From: Rhodospirillaceae bacterium UBA6219
Lineage (GTDB): Bacteria > Pseudomonadota > Alphaproteobacteria > Rhodospirillales > Magnetospirillaceae
Assembly (NCBI GenBank): GCA_002435715.1
Contig: DISD01000096.1
Coordinates: forward strand, 65,032-129,031
Reading direction: 5' to 3'
Length of the DNA stretch: 64,000 nucleotides
Translations under genes and position numbers: made by a program
The notes under the pieces: generated by a model
Seen by the model: the letters and a program-made list of their open reading frames with translations, nothing else
What the model was told of the DNA's origin: nothing
Database searches by the model: none
In this document: positions 47,346 to 56,851 of the stretch, piece by piece
Position numbering within the stretch: position 1 is the stretch's first letter
How the letters are laid out: every line of letters starts with the position of its first letter

Positions 47346-47519
47346 TTACTGGGGCAGCTTGACCGGGGCTTCGCTGTTCATGCCGATCAGGTTGTTCAGC
47401 TTTTCCGGCGGCAAAAAGCCGTTGGCCGGGGAAAACACCACGGCGATGGCGATCGCCGCCCCATAAAGGGCACCAAGGGCCAGCAAGCGAATAACACGAT
47501 CAGCAGGGGCGGTCGCCAT
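47346..47519 (-). CDS. Small single-helix hypothetical membrane protein, 57 residues
   Basis: The product starts MATAPADRVIRLLALGALYG and has one membrane helix (about residues 10-30) followed by a polar tail ending APVKLPQ. The ATG at 47519 follows TAAGG. It lies 1 base after glk on the opposite strand. No function is known. A longer frame to 47603 lacks a good start. Confidence 0.5.
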   Translation of the reverse strand: MATAPADRVIRLLALGALYGAAIAIAVVFSPANGFLPPEKLNNLIGMNSEAPVKLPQ

Positions 47520-47700
47520 GGAACGTGGCCTTACCATAAAGTATAAAAAACTGTGCGTGGTATAGTGATTCCCGTTCGCAGCGTCAAGGGGAAGCTGCAA
47601 CAATCATGTTGGTTTTCCGACTCTTTGCGTCACAACCCGTGGGTTGATGTAAGGGGCGGACCGTCCTAGCATAGAGGTGGGGTACGAGTGGGGACGATGA

Positions 47701-50319
47701 ATGGGTTCGATTAAAAAGGCCGAGGTGACCACCGGGGTTTGGTGGGTGGAAATCGCCGAAGCCAATCTACGAATTTTGTGCGGCTGTCCCGCCGACGTGG
47801 TCAAACATCTGATGAAGCGCGGCTTGATCACGACGGTCGAGCGCGACGGCGTCAGCTATGAAACCGGCCCCAACGCCATCTTGTTGTCCGACGTCATGGT
47901 GCAGAACGGCACTTTCAGCAATCTGGGCGAGTTCCCGGTGCTGCAGATGCTGTACCGCCAAGGCATGATCATTCCCGACCATCCCGGCAATACCGGGGCC
48001 AAGCCGTTGCTGATCGGCTCGGCCGAGCAGGTTCGGGCGCAGTTGCAATACATCTATCGCGGCAATTACGGCCTGATCAACGAAGAGGAATTGATCGAAG
48101 CCGGTGCCACCGCGCAGCAGGCCAAGGACCTGATGCGCATGAAGCTGAAATTCGCTTTCGGCCGCATCCGTCATCCCCAGGAATTGCTCGACACCCTGAA
48201 TGTCGATGCCGAACCGGTGGAGATCCGGGGCGGTGTCACCATCCGCCGGGTCCGCCTGAACACCTTCGAGATCTGTCATGGCGGCGATTGCGTCACCGTC
48301 GATCTGACCCTGCCGCCGTTCGAAACCTATGAATGCCCGTATCCGCTGGGTTTCTACAACATGCAGCGCGATTACTTTTCCGTGGTGCATTCGGGTGAAG
48401 GCGACGGCTGGGACATCAACCGCCCGTCCATGGGCGCCATCCTGATGTTCCAGGGCCGGGTCTATCTGATCGACGCCGGTCCCAACATCTTGTTCACCCT
48501 TGATGCCCTGGGCATCGGCGTCAACGAGATCGACGGCATCTTCCACACCCATTCCCATGACGACCACTTTTCCGGCCTGACCACGCTGATCCGTGCCGAC
48601 CACCGCATCAAATATTTCGCCACGCCGTTGGTGCGCGCCTCGGTGGCGCGCAAGATGGCGGCGCTGCTGTCCATCGAGCCCTCGGCCTTCGCCGATTACT
48701 TCGAATGCCACGATCTGGTGGAAGGCGAATGGAACGAAGTGGACGGGCTTGAGGTCCGGCCGCTGTTTTCCCCCCATCCGGTGGAAACCACCCTGTTCAT
48801 GTTCCGCGCGCCCTGGGAAGACGGTTACCGGTCCTATGCCCATTGGGCCGATGTCTGCCGGTTGGAAGTGCTGCGCGACTTCGTCACCGAGGATGCCGAC
48901 AAGCCCGGTATCTCCAAGGCCATGTTCCAGGCGGTGGCGGCGTCTTACGCGCTTCCTGCCAACATCAAGAAGGTGGACGTGGGCGGCGGCATGATCCACG
49001 GCGACGCCTATGATTTCCGCGACGACCGGTCGGGGCGGCTGATCCTGGCCCATACCTCGGGGAAACACACTTTGGCGCAAAAGGCCATTGGGTCCACCGC
49101 GTCGTTCGGCAATGTGGACGTGCTGATCCCGTCCAATCACGACTTCATCTGGCGCTCGGCCTTTGAATTGCTGCAGGCCTATTTCCCCGACATCGCCCAT
49201 CACCAATTGCGGGTGCTGCTGAACAATCCGGTCAGCACGTTCAATCCCGGCACCATCCTGGTCAAGGAACGTCGGCCGACGGAAAATATCTATCTGTTGC
49301 TGTCGGGCAGCGTCGAGGCCCTGCACATCGACGGCGGTGCGCGTTCGGTGTTGTCGGCGGGGGCGATGATCGGCGAATTGTTCGCCCTGTTCGAGGCCCC
49401 GGTGACGGAAACCTACCGCGCGATCGGCTTCGTCAAGGCGCTGCGCATCCCCTCAAGCCTTTATCAGGATTTCGTCCGTCGTAACGATCTGTCGGCGTCC
49501 ATCACCCGCATCTTCGAGAACCGCCAGTTCCTGCAACGCACTTGGCTGTTCGGCGAGGTGGTGTCGACCCGCACCTTGAACCGCATCGCCAAGGAAATGA
49601 CGCTGTCGCGCATCCCCGAGGGCGAGACCATCGATATCGGCCCCGAATCGGTGGCCTTGGTGGTCACCGGCCAAGTGGGACGTTATTTGGGGGAACAGCA
49701 GTTGGAAGTGCTGCGTTTCGGCGATTTCTTCGGCGAGGAATTGTCCATCTTCTGGACGCCGTCCATGTTCCGCTTGAAGGCGTTGACCGCCACCGAGGTG
49801 TTCCTGGTCCCCGCCGGTCTGTTGGCCGGCATTCCGTCGGTGCGCTGGAAGCTGTTCGAGACCTCGGGCCGGCGCATGACCTCCATCTTCGAAAGCGAGC
49901 ACGGAGCCAATGGCGGCCGTCTGCATTGGCGCGAGGAATACCGCGTCGACGTGCTGCGCCTGGACACCCAGCACCGGCGCATGTTCGAACAGGCCAACGC
50001 CATTCTGGACGCCATCAAGGCGGGCATCGGCGGCCCGGAAATCGTGCCGCTGTTCGACGCCATGGCCGAATACGCCCATTACCATTTCGGCGAGGAAGAG
50101 GCGCTGATGCTGCGCCATGCCTATCCGGAAACCGAGGGGCATCGCGCCCATCACGCTTTGCTGTCCGAACAATTGCAGGTCATGCGCCAGACCTTCAAGG
50201 ACACCCCTGACCCGACCCAGATCGACTTCCTGGCCTTTTTGCAGGAATGGCTGGTCGGCCACATCCAGGAAGACGACAAGGGCTATACCCGGTTCCTGAA
50301 CGACAAGGGCGTGTATTAG
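47701..50319 (+). CDS. MBL-fold / double cNMP-binding-like / hemerythrin fusion protein
   Basis: This 872-residue multidomain protein has four parts. Residues about 1-235 form an unassigned domain (DVVKHLMKRGLI, YRGNYGLINEEEL). About 236-500 is a metallo-beta-lactamase fold with the metal motif HSHDDH (His284-x-His286-x-Asp288-His289). About 510-620 and 630-735 are two cyclic-nucleotide-binding-like beta rolls (PTENIYLLLSGSVEALHIDG and GEELSIF). About 740-870 is a hemerythrin with LDTQHRRMF (His758), HFGEEEALM, HRAHH and HIQEDDKGY. The N-terminal part is unrelated to any domain I can name. The whole may be a cytoplasmic enzyme whose hydrolase activity responds to a ligand and to oxygen or iron; that is inference. 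It has no signal peptide. The preceding 180-base gap contains its promoter region and the next gene converges on it. Confidence 0.85.
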   Translation: MGSIKKAEVTTGVWWVEIAEANLRILCGCPADVVKHLMKRGLITTVERDGVSYETGPNAILLSDVMVQNGTFSNLGEFPVLQMLYRQGMIIPDHPGNTGAKPLLIGSAEQVRAQLQYIYRGNYGLINEEELIEAGATAQQAKDLMRMKLKFAFGRIRHPQELLDTLNVDAEPVEIRGGVTIRRVRLNTFEICHGGDCVTVDLTLPPFETYECPYPLGFYNMQRDYFSVVHSGEGDGWDINRPSMGAILMFQGRVYLIDAGPNILFTLDALGIGVNEIDGIFHTHSHDDHFSGLTTLIRADHRIKYFATPLVRASVARKMAALLSIEPSAFADYFECHDLVEGEWNEVDGLEVRPLFSPHPVETTLFMFRAPWEDGYRSYAHWADVCRLEVLRDFVTEDADKPGISKAMFQAVAASYALPANIKKVDVGGGMIHGDAYDFRDDRSGRLILAHTSGKHTLAQKAIGSTASFGNVDVLIPSNHDFIWRSAFELLQAYFPDIAHHQLRVLLNNPVSTFNPGTILVKERRPTENIYLLLSGSVEALHIDGGARSVLSAGAMIGELFALFEAPVTETYRAIGFVKALRIPSSLYQDFVRRNDLSASITRIFENRQFLQRTWLFGEVVSTRTLNRIAKEMTLSRIPEGETIDIGPESVALVVTGQVGRYLGEQQLEVLRFGDFFGEELSIFWTPSMFRLKALTATEVFLVPAGLLAGIPSVRWKLFETSGRRMTSIFESEHGANGGRLHWREEYRVDVLRLDTQHRRMFEQANAILDAIKAGIGGPEIVPLFDAMAEYAHYHFGEEEALMLRHAYPETEGHRAHHALLSEQLQVMRQTFKDTPDPTQIDFLAFLQEWLVGHIQEDDKGYTRFLNDKGVY

Positions 50320-51503
50320 GGCGTGACCCAATCGGCGGCGGCCTGACCCGTTGCCCAACCCGTGGCAAAACAGGCATTCAGCAGATAGCCGCCGGTGGGG
50401 GCTTCCCAGTCCAGCATTTCACCGGCGACGAAGGTGCCGGGGCGATCCTTCAGCATCAGGGTGGGGGTCAGCGCATCAAAGCGCAATCCACCCGCCGTAC
50501 TGATGGCTTCCGCCAGCGGGCGCGGGCGCTTCAGCACCACGGGTACCGCTTTCAGCGCTGCCGCCTTCGGCATGTCTTCGGCGGTCAATCCTTCGCGGGC
50601 CAGACCGGCCAGGATGCCCTTGATCCCGGCTTGGCGCTCCAGATGGTTGGCCAGGCTGCGGCTGCCGCGCGGCTTGGCCAGGGCGGCGGCCAGTTTGGCC
50701 ACGTCCCAGTCGGGTTTCAAATCCAGGTGCAGAACCGCCCGTCCGTCTGTGTCGATGGCGTCGCGTAAGGCGGCGGACAGGGCATAGATGGCGCTACCTT
50801 CGATTCCGTGGCGGGTGACGACGAATTCGCCCTTGAAACGGCGTTCGCCAAAGGCCAATCCCACCGCCTTGACCGGCGATCCGGCGAAGCGGTCGCGGAA
50901 ATGGTCGCTCCACTCCACCTCGAAACCGCAATTGGCCGGGCGGAAGGCGGACAGGGCGGTGGGGGGGAACAACCCGCTCCAGGCGCCGTCAGAGCCCAAT
51001 TTGGGCCATGACGCGCCGCCCAGGGCCAAGATGGTGGCACCGGCGGTGACGGTCTGGTCGCCATCGGGGGTGGCGAAACGCAGGGCGCCGTGGTCGTCCC
51101 AGCCCCGCCAGCGATGGCGCGGATGGAAGCGCACCCCAAACTTGTCCAGATGCCGCAACCAGGCGCGCAGCAAGGGGGCAGCCTTGAAGTCCTTGGGGAA
51201 CACCCGGCCCGACGATCCGACGAAGGTTTCGCAGCCCAGATCGGCGGCCCATTGCCGCACCTTGTCGGGGGGGAAGGCCCGCAGCATCGGCTCCAGGGTC
51301 AGGGCGGCGTCGCCGAAACGGCCCAGGAAAGCCTCGAAGGGTTCGGAATGGGTCAGGTTCAGGCCGCCGATGCCGGCGCGCAGAAACTTGCGGGCGGGCT
51401 GGGGCAGGGAATCGTACAGCGCCACACGGCGCCCCGCTTCGGCCGCCGCCTGGGCTGCCATCAAGCCGGCCGGTCCGGCGCCGATGATCGCGATGTCTTC
51501 CAT
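50316..51503 (-). CDS. NAD(P)/FAD-dependent oxidoreductase, HI0933/BaiN-like family
   Basis: This 395-residue flavoprotein starts MEDIAIIGAGPAGLMAAQAA with the Rossmann motif GAGPAG and has GGLNLTHSE, LALGGASWPKLGSDG and the closing APTGGYLLNACFATGWATG that binds FAD. The family is of unknown substrate and has a BaiN-like fold. Its stop overlaps that of the fusion gene by four bases. It is divergent from the UlaG-like gene at 51580, 76 bases away. Confidence 0.92.
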   Translation of the reverse strand: MEDIAIIGAGPAGLMAAQAAAEAGRRVALYDSLPQPARKFLRAGIGGLNLTHSEPFEAFLGRFGDAALTLEPMLRAFPPDKVRQWAADLGCETFVGSSGRVFPKDFKAAPLLRAWLRHLDKFGVRFHPRHRWRGWDDHGALRFATPDGDQTVTAGATILALGGASWPKLGSDGAWSGLFPPTALSAFRPANCGFEVEWSDHFRDRFAGSPVKAVGLAFGERRFKGEFVVTRHGIEGSAIYALSAALRDAIDTDGRAVLHLDLKPDWDVAKLAAALAKPRGSRSLANHLERQAGIKGILAGLAREGLTAEDMPKAAALKAVPVVLKRPRPLAEAISTAGGLRFDALTPTLMLKDRPGTFVAGEMLDWEAPTGGYLLNACFATGWATGQAAADWVTP

Positions 51504-51579
51504 GCCCCTTTCTTACGGTGCAAGCGAGATTGTGTCACCTGCTCTTGCGCGGCCATCCCGCTTGCGGCACCTTGACGTC

Positions 51580-52368
51580 ATGAGCTTGATGAACGAAATC
51601 GACGCCACCAAACCTGACCGTCAGACCATGGCATTGTGGTTTTTGGGCCAGAATGGCTGGGTGATCAAATCCCCCGCCGGCAAGCTTTTACTGGTTGACC
51701 CCTATCTGACCGATTCGTGCCATCCGTCACGTCGGGGGCTGGACCTGCGCCGCCAAGTGCCGGTGCTGATCGCCCCACAGGATTTGCGCGCCGATATGTT
51801 GGCCTGCACCCATTCGCACAAGGATCATGCCGATCCCGACACCTTGTGTCCGGCCTGTCAGGCGGGGCGCATCGGCGGCTTTTTGGGGCCGGCCCAGACT
51901 CAGGCGGTTTTCGCCCAGGCCGGCGCCACCGAATCGGAACGCCGCGTCACTTGGCCCGGCGATGTGGTGGAACTGGGCGATATCCGCTTGCACGGCACCT
52001 TCGCCCTGCCCACCGACACGTCCGATCTGACCCATATGGGCTTTGTCGTCGAAGTGGATGACGGGCCGAAATTCTGGATCACCGGCGACACCGCCTGGTG
52101 TGACCTGTTGGCCGAATCGGGTCTTGATCATCAGCCAGACGTCATCGCCTGTCCCATCAATGGCGGTTACGCCAATCTGTCCCATTGGGAAGCCGCCGAA
52201 CTGACCAAACGGGTCAATCCGCGCCTGGCCATTCCGTGCCATTACGACATGTTCGCCGACAATTCCTGTGACCCGCGCATGTTCGCCGCCAGCCTGACGG
52301 TGAAGGGGGTGGGCGACAAATATTGCCATGCCCAACCGGGCAAGAAGCTGGTGATCAGCGGGGCTTAA
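51580..52368 (+). CDS. MBL-fold hydrolase, UlaG-like (L-ascorbate 6-phosphate lactonase family)
   Basis: This 262-residue protein has the zinc motif HSHKDH (CTHSHKDHADP), a second metal region in FWITGDTAWCD, and the final CHYDMFADN. This matches UlaG-type lactonases and related hydrolases. The ATG at 51580 is chosen because upstream in-frame codons are antisense to the flavoprotein. No ascorbate-utilisation partners are adjacent, so the substrate is unknown. Confidence 0.88.
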   Translation: MSLMNEIDATKPDRQTMALWFLGQNGWVIKSPAGKLLLVDPYLTDSCHPSRRGLDLRRQVPVLIAPQDLRADMLACTHSHKDHADPDTLCPACQAGRIGGFLGPAQTQAVFAQAGATESERRVTWPGDVVELGDIRLHGTFALPTDTSDLTHMGFVVEVDDGPKFWITGDTAWCDLLAESGLDHQPDVIACPINGGYANLSHWEAAELTKRVNPRLAIPCHYDMFADNSCDPRMFAASLTVKGVGDKYCHAQPGKKLVISGA

Positions 52369-55300
52369 CCTTCCAATTCCCGCCCGTCGTCACGCAGCCA
52401 CACATACAGTGCCGGAATGACCAGCAGGGTCAAAGCGGTGGACGACAACAGCCCGAAGACCAGGGAAATGGCCAGACCCTGGAAGATGGGATCGGCCAGG
52501 ATGAAGGCGGCGCCGATCATCGCCGCCGCGGCGGTCAGCACGATGGGCTTGAAACGCGTCGCCCCCGAATCCAGTACGGCTTGGCGGATGGAAGCCCCTT
52601 CGCCCAGACGATGGCGGATGAAATCCACCAAAAGGATGGAATTGCGCACGATGATGCCGGCCAAGGCGATGAAGCCGATCATGGAGGTGGCGGTGAACGG
52701 CGCCCCGAACAGCATGTGGCCGATGACGATGCCGATCAGGGTCAGCGGCACCGGCACCAGGATGACCAGCGGCAGGCGGAAGCTGCCAAACTGGGCGACC
52801 ACCAGCAGATAGATGCCGATGATGGCCACGCCGAAAGCGGCCCCCATGTCGCGGAAGGTGACATAGGTGATTTCCCATTCGCCGTCCCACAACAGGGTCG
52901 GCGTGGACTCGTCCAGCGGCTGGCCGTGATATTTCACATTGACGCCGTCGGGCAGATTGTCTTCCACCGCGAACATGCCGTAGATCGGGGCTTCGTAACG
53001 CCCGGCCAATTCGGCCTGGATCATCTCGGCAAAGCGGCCGTCACGGCGGAAAATGGGGGGGCTGGCCGGTTCGTAGGTGACGTTGACCACGTCGCCCAGT
53101 TCCACCACGCCCTTGGCGGACGGCACCGGGGTGGTGGCCAGCAATTCACCGGGATGCTTGTCGGCCTTGGCCAGGGCGATGACGATTTCCTTGGGGTTGG
53201 CGCCTTGTCCGCGATGGGAATAACCGACGCGCACGCCGCCCATCAGCGCCTGGATGGTGTCATAGACCGCCTGTTGCTCGACACCGAAGAATTCCAGGCG
53301 TTCCTGGTCGATGCTGACCCGCAGCCGCTGCCAGGGATGGGACAGCGTGTCGTCGACGTCGACGATGAAATCCACCTTCTGGAAGGCCTCGCGCACCTGT
53401 TGCGCGGTTTTGCGACGGGTTTCGGCGTCGGGGCCATAGATTTCCGCCAGCAAAGTGGACAGGACCGGCGGTCCGGGCGGCACCTCGACCACACGAAGCA
53501 CGCTGCCATCGGGCTTGTCGATGCCGGCCAGACGCTGGCGCACGTCAAGGGCAATGGCGTGACTGGGGCGCGAACGGTCGTGACGCGAGGTCAGGTTCAG
53601 CTGCAGGTCGCCCATTTCCGGGCTGGAGCGCAAATAGTAATGGCGCACCAAGCCGTTGAAGTTGAAGGGCGCGGCGGTGCCGGCATGGGCCTGGATCGAG
53701 GTCAGTTCCGGCAGGTCGGCCAATCGCTTGGCGGCATCCATCAACACCCGTTCGGTGTCTTCCACGGTGGAACCTTCCGGCAAATCCACCACCACCTGGA
53801 CTTCCGACTTGTTGTCGAAGGGCAGCAACTTCACCGTCACCGCCTTGAAGCCGAACATGGACATGGCGACGAAGGTGGCGATGGTGACGCCCAGCAGCAG
53901 CTTTTTCGACCGTTGGCGTCCGTGCAGCAGGGGGGTGGCGAAACGGCGATAGAGATCGGCCAAACGGTCGGCATGGCCGTGATGTTCGATGGCACCTTGG
54001 CGCGAACGGCCGGCGATCTTCAGCAACAGCCACGGCGTGATGATCACCGCGACGAAGAACGAGAACATCATGGCCGAGGACGCGTTGGCCGGGATGGGGC
54101 TCATATAGGGGCCCATCAGGCCCGACACGAACATCATCGGCAACAGGGCGGCGACGATGGTCAGGGTGGCGACGATGGTGGGGTTGCCCACTTCCGCCAC
54201 CGCCCACACCGCCACTTCGGCGCGGTCGGCGGTTTTGTCCATCTGCCAGTGCCGCACGATGTTTTCCACCACGACGATGGCGTCGTCCACCAGGATGCCG
54301 ATGGAAAAGATCAGGGCGAACAGGCTGACGCGGTTGATGGTGTAACCCATCAGATGGCTGGCGAACAAAGTCAGCAAGATGGTGGTGGGCACCACCAGGG
54401 CCACCACCAGCCCTTCGCGCCAGCCCAGGGCCCAGGTGATCAGCACCACGATGGACAAAGTCGCCAGCGCCAGGTGGAACAGCAATTCGTCGGCCTTGTC
54501 GGACGCGGTTTCCCCATAATTGCGGGTCACCGTCACCGTGACGTTGTCGGGGATCAGCGTGCCCTTGACCTGTTCCAGGCGGGCCAGGGTGTCCTGGGCC
54601 ACCAACACGGCGTTGGCGCCGGCCCGTTTGGCGATGGACAGGCTGACGGCGGGAACCGCTTGGCCTTTTTCGATGTGCCAGGCCCGCGCCTCGGGCTCGG
54701 CGCCGCCGGGCACCACCTTGGCCACGTCCTTCACATAGACCGGGCGACCGTCATGGCTGGCCAGCAGCAGATTGCCGATATCGGGAATACCGCTCAGCGT
54801 CTGGCCGCCCACCACCGGCAGGTGACGGCCGGCTTCGCGCACGGCGCCGACCATGAACGAGCGGTTGGCGTTTTCCACCTTGGTGACCAATTGGTTCAGC
54901 GTGATGCCGTAAAGGGCCAGGGCTTCCGGATCGGGCTCGACCCGGATCTGGTCCTTGGCGCCGCCGACGATATCGCTTTGGCCGACATTGTCGACCTTGA
55001 CCAATTCGTGGCGCAGTTCCTCGGCCAGATTGTAAAGGGCATTGTCGTTCCAGCGCTCGGCGGCTTCCGGCTTGGGCGCCAGGGTCAGCACCAGGATGGC
55101 GACGTCGTTGATGCCGCGCCCGACGATCAAGGGTTCAGGGATGCCTGTGGGCAGGGCCCGGATGTTGGCCCGCACCTGTTCGTGGACGCGCAGGATGGCG
55201 GCATCTTCCGAAGTGCCGACGTCGAAACGCGCGGTCACCACCACCTGGTCGTCATAGGTCTGGGAATAGACGTGTTCCACCGCGTCGATGCCCTTGACGA

Positions 55301-55523
55301 TGTCTTCCAAGGGCTTGGTCACCAGCTCGGCGGCGTCCACCGCCTTCAGGCCGTTGGCCGACACCATGATGTCGACCATGGGCACGCTGATCTGCGGCTC
55401 TTCCTCGCGCGGCAAGGCCGACAGCGCGATGAAGCCCACCGCCAGCGACGCCAGCAGCAGCAACGGCGTCAGCGGCGACTTGATGAAATGCTTGGCGATG
55501 GCGCCCGAAAGACCCAGCTTCAT
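52365..55523 (-). CDS. RND efflux transporter permease, second system
   Basis: This protein of about 1052 residues has the RND fold with IGILVDDAIVVVENIVRHW near residue 405 and GIIVRNSILLVDFIRHR near the end. Other family stretches are ALPREEEPQISVPMVDI and GINDVAILVLTLAPKPE. It pairs with the adaptor just upstream, whose stop at 55529 lies 5 bases before the ATG at 55523. No outer-membrane factor gene is adjacent. A GTG a few codons earlier is an alternative start. Substrate class is uncertain between drugs and other small compounds. Confidence 0.94.
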   Translation of the reverse strand: MKLGLSGAIAKHFIKSPLTPLLLLASLAVGFIALSALPREEEPQISVPMVDIMVSANGLKAVDAAELVTKPLEDIVKGIDAVEHVYSQTYDDQVVVTARFDVGTSEDAAILRVHEQVRANIRALPTGIPEPLIVGRGINDVAILVLTLAPKPEAAERWNDNALYNLAEELRHELVKVDNVGQSDIVGGAKDQIRVEPDPEALALYGITLNQLVTKVENANRSFMVGAVREAGRHLPVVGGQTLSGIPDIGNLLLASHDGRPVYVKDVAKVVPGGAEPEARAWHIEKGQAVPAVSLSIAKRAGANAVLVAQDTLARLEQVKGTLIPDNVTVTVTRNYGETASDKADELLFHLALATLSIVVLITWALGWREGLVVALVVPTTILLTLFASHLMGYTINRVSLFALIFSIGILVDDAIVVVENIVRHWQMDKTADRAEVAVWAVAEVGNPTIVATLTIVAALLPMMFVSGLMGPYMSPIPANASSAMMFSFFVAVIITPWLLLKIAGRSRQGAIEHHGHADRLADLYRRFATPLLHGRQRSKKLLLGVTIATFVAMSMFGFKAVTVKLLPFDNKSEVQVVVDLPEGSTVEDTERVLMDAAKRLADLPELTSIQAHAGTAAPFNFNGLVRHYYLRSSPEMGDLQLNLTSRHDRSRPSHAIALDVRQRLAGIDKPDGSVLRVVEVPPGPPVLSTLLAEIYGPDAETRRKTAQQVREAFQKVDFIVDVDDTLSHPWQRLRVSIDQERLEFFGVEQQAVYDTIQALMGGVRVGYSHRGQGANPKEIVIALAKADKHPGELLATTPVPSAKGVVELGDVVNVTYEPASPPIFRRDGRFAEMIQAELAGRYEAPIYGMFAVEDNLPDGVNVKYHGQPLDESTPTLLWDGEWEITYVTFRDMGAAFGVAIIGIYLLVVAQFGSFRLPLVILVPVPLTLIGIVIGHMLFGAPFTATSMIGFIALAGIIVRNSILLVDFIRHRLGEGASIRQAVLDSGATRFKPIVLTAAAAMIGAAFILADPIFQGLAISLVFGLLSSTALTLLVIPALYVWLRDDGRELEG

Positions 55524-55528
55524 GGCGC

Positions 55529-56494
55529 TCACCACGTCACCAGATCGCCGTCACGCAGACCGGACAGCACCTCGACCTGATCGTCCACCGCCTGGCCCAA
55601 TTGCACCACCACCGGTCCGGAATTCTGTACCGTGACGTAATCCAGGCCGAAACGGCGGGTCACCGCTTCGCGCGGGATGATGATTGTGGGGCGGCGCCCG
55701 GTGGCCACATGCACCGGGACCCGTTCACCGACGAAGAAATCGCCCAAACCTTCCACCGCCACGTCGGCGACGACGCGGCCGTCCTCGATCTGCGGATAGA
55801 CCTGACGGACACTGCCCTGGCGTGGCGGCGCGTCGCCGGCCAACAGCGAACGCGGTCCCACCAACACCTTGTCCCCCACCTTCAGAAAACGGGCGTGGCG
55901 TTCGGGCAGGGCCATGCGCAGGATGTAGTTCTCGGCGGCGATCACCGCCACCGTTTCGCCGGCCATGATGACGGACCCTTGGGTCACCGGCACCTTCAGC
56001 ACCACGCCGGCGGTGGGGGCCAGAACCGCGCCTTCGCCGGTCCGTTCGGCGCTGACCTGCTTTTCGGCGCGGATGGCGGCGATGGTGCGCACCGCCACGT
56101 CCAGACGGGTCCGGGCGTTGTCGACGCGGGCCTGGGTGGCGGCGCCCTTGGCCAGCAATTCCTGGGACCGGCGGAATTCGATTTCCGCCAGATCGCGTTC
56201 GGATTCGGCGGCTTTCAGCCGGGCGTCGATGCCCACGGTGGCCAAAGCCAGCTTGGGGTCGCCGATGGTGGCGATGCGCTGGCCGGCATCGACCCGGCTG
56301 CCTTCGTCCACCAGCAATCCCGACACGGTGCCGGCGATACGGGCGCGGGCCAAGACCTGGTCGACGCTTTCCACCGTGGCGAACACCGCCTTCAAATCGT
56401 CCACTTCCCGCGTCTTGACCGTCATCTCACCGGCGAAAGCGGGCACGCCGGCCAGAATCAGCGCGCATGACAGGCGAAAAGCGGACAAGGACAT
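55529..56494 (-). CDS. RND efflux periplasmic adaptor, second system
   Basis: This 321-residue protein has a signal peptide (ALILAGVPAFAGE) and membrane-fusion-protein features: the lipoyl half motifs ARIAGTVSGLLVDEGSRVD and LAPTAGVVLKVPVTQGSVI, with an alpha-hairpin between. It links the permease at 52365 to an outer-membrane channel encoded elsewhere. It is divergent from the DUF2892 gene at 56597, and an inverted repeat in between may control both. Confidence 0.93.
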   Translation of the reverse strand: MSLSAFRLSCALILAGVPAFAGEMTVKTREVDDLKAVFATVESVDQVLARARIAGTVSGLLVDEGSRVDAGQRIATIGDPKLALATVGIDARLKAAESERDLAEIEFRRSQELLAKGAATQARVDNARTRLDVAVRTIAAIRAEKQVSAERTGEGAVLAPTAGVVLKVPVTQGSVIMAGETVAVIAAENYILRMALPERHARFLKVGDKVLVGPRSLLAGDAPPRQGSVRQVYPQIEDGRVVADVAVEGLGDFFVGERVPVHVATGRRPTIIIPREAVTRRFGLDYVTVQNSGPVVVQLGQAVDDQVEVLSGLRDGDLVTW

Positions 56495-56520
56495 GAGATG
56501 ATCTCCGTGAAACCTGAACC

Positions 56521-56549
56521 TTGACGTATATATTAGGCTGATCTAATTA
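56521..56549 (+). promoter_or_regulatory. Promoter with embedded inverted repeat between adaptor and DUF2892 genes
   Basis: TTGACG (56521-56526) and TAATTA (56544-56549) are 17 bases apart, a fair sigma-70 match for the rightward DUF2892 gene. Between and overlapping them is ATTAG-N6-CTAAT (56532-56547), a short dyad suited to a repressor. The promoter call rests on spacing and composition alone. Confidence 0.45.
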
Positions 56550-56596
56550 ACAAGGCGGTCCGAACCCTTTTGCTCCTCCTGCAAGGAAACCCTGCT

Positions 56597-56800
56597 ATGT
56601 CCATCGATCGTGTCGTTCTTGCCTTTGCCGGTTTCGTCATTCTGGCCAGCCTGGGCCTGTCGCAGGTGCATTCTGTCAACTGGCTGTTCCTGACCGCCTT
56701 CGTTGGCCTGAACATGTTCCAGGCCGCCTTCACCGGTTTCTGCCCGCTGGCCATCATGTTGAAGAAGGTGGGCGTCAAGCCCGGCTGCGCCTTCAATTAA
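56597..56800 (+). CDS. DUF2892 (YgaP-like) membrane protein
   Basis: This 67-residue protein has two membrane helices and the DUF2892 pattern: starts [20 protein letters not shown], then [32 protein letters not shown] and a C-terminal Cys. In other bacteria such proteins accompany rhodanese or sulphur-related genes. An AAGGAAA site precedes the ATG. It is divergent from an RND adaptor, a recurrent pairing for sulphide- or redox-responsive loci, but here the link is inference. Confidence 0.9.
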   Translation: MSIDRVVLAFAGFVILASLGLSQVHSVNWLFLTAFVGLNMFQAAFTGFCPLAIMLKKVGVKPGCAFN

Positions 56801-56820
56801 GAATGTAGCATCTTGATGCA

Positions 56821-56846
56821 AAAAGGGGGGCTTAAGCCCCCCTTTT
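56821..56846. terminator. Bidirectional rho-independent terminator
   Basis: AAAAGGGGGG and CCCCCCTTTT pair across CTTAAG, giving A- and T-runs on both sides. It lies 20 bases past the DUF2892 stop and 5 bases past the M48 protease stop on the other strand, so it serves both. Confidence 0.92.
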
Positions 56847-56851
56847 GTCGT

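Noticed and set aside
52323..55580. Long open frame on the plus strand across the second RND permease
   Set aside because: It mirrors a well-supported RND protein and reads as a low-complexity Gln/Gly/His/Asp string.
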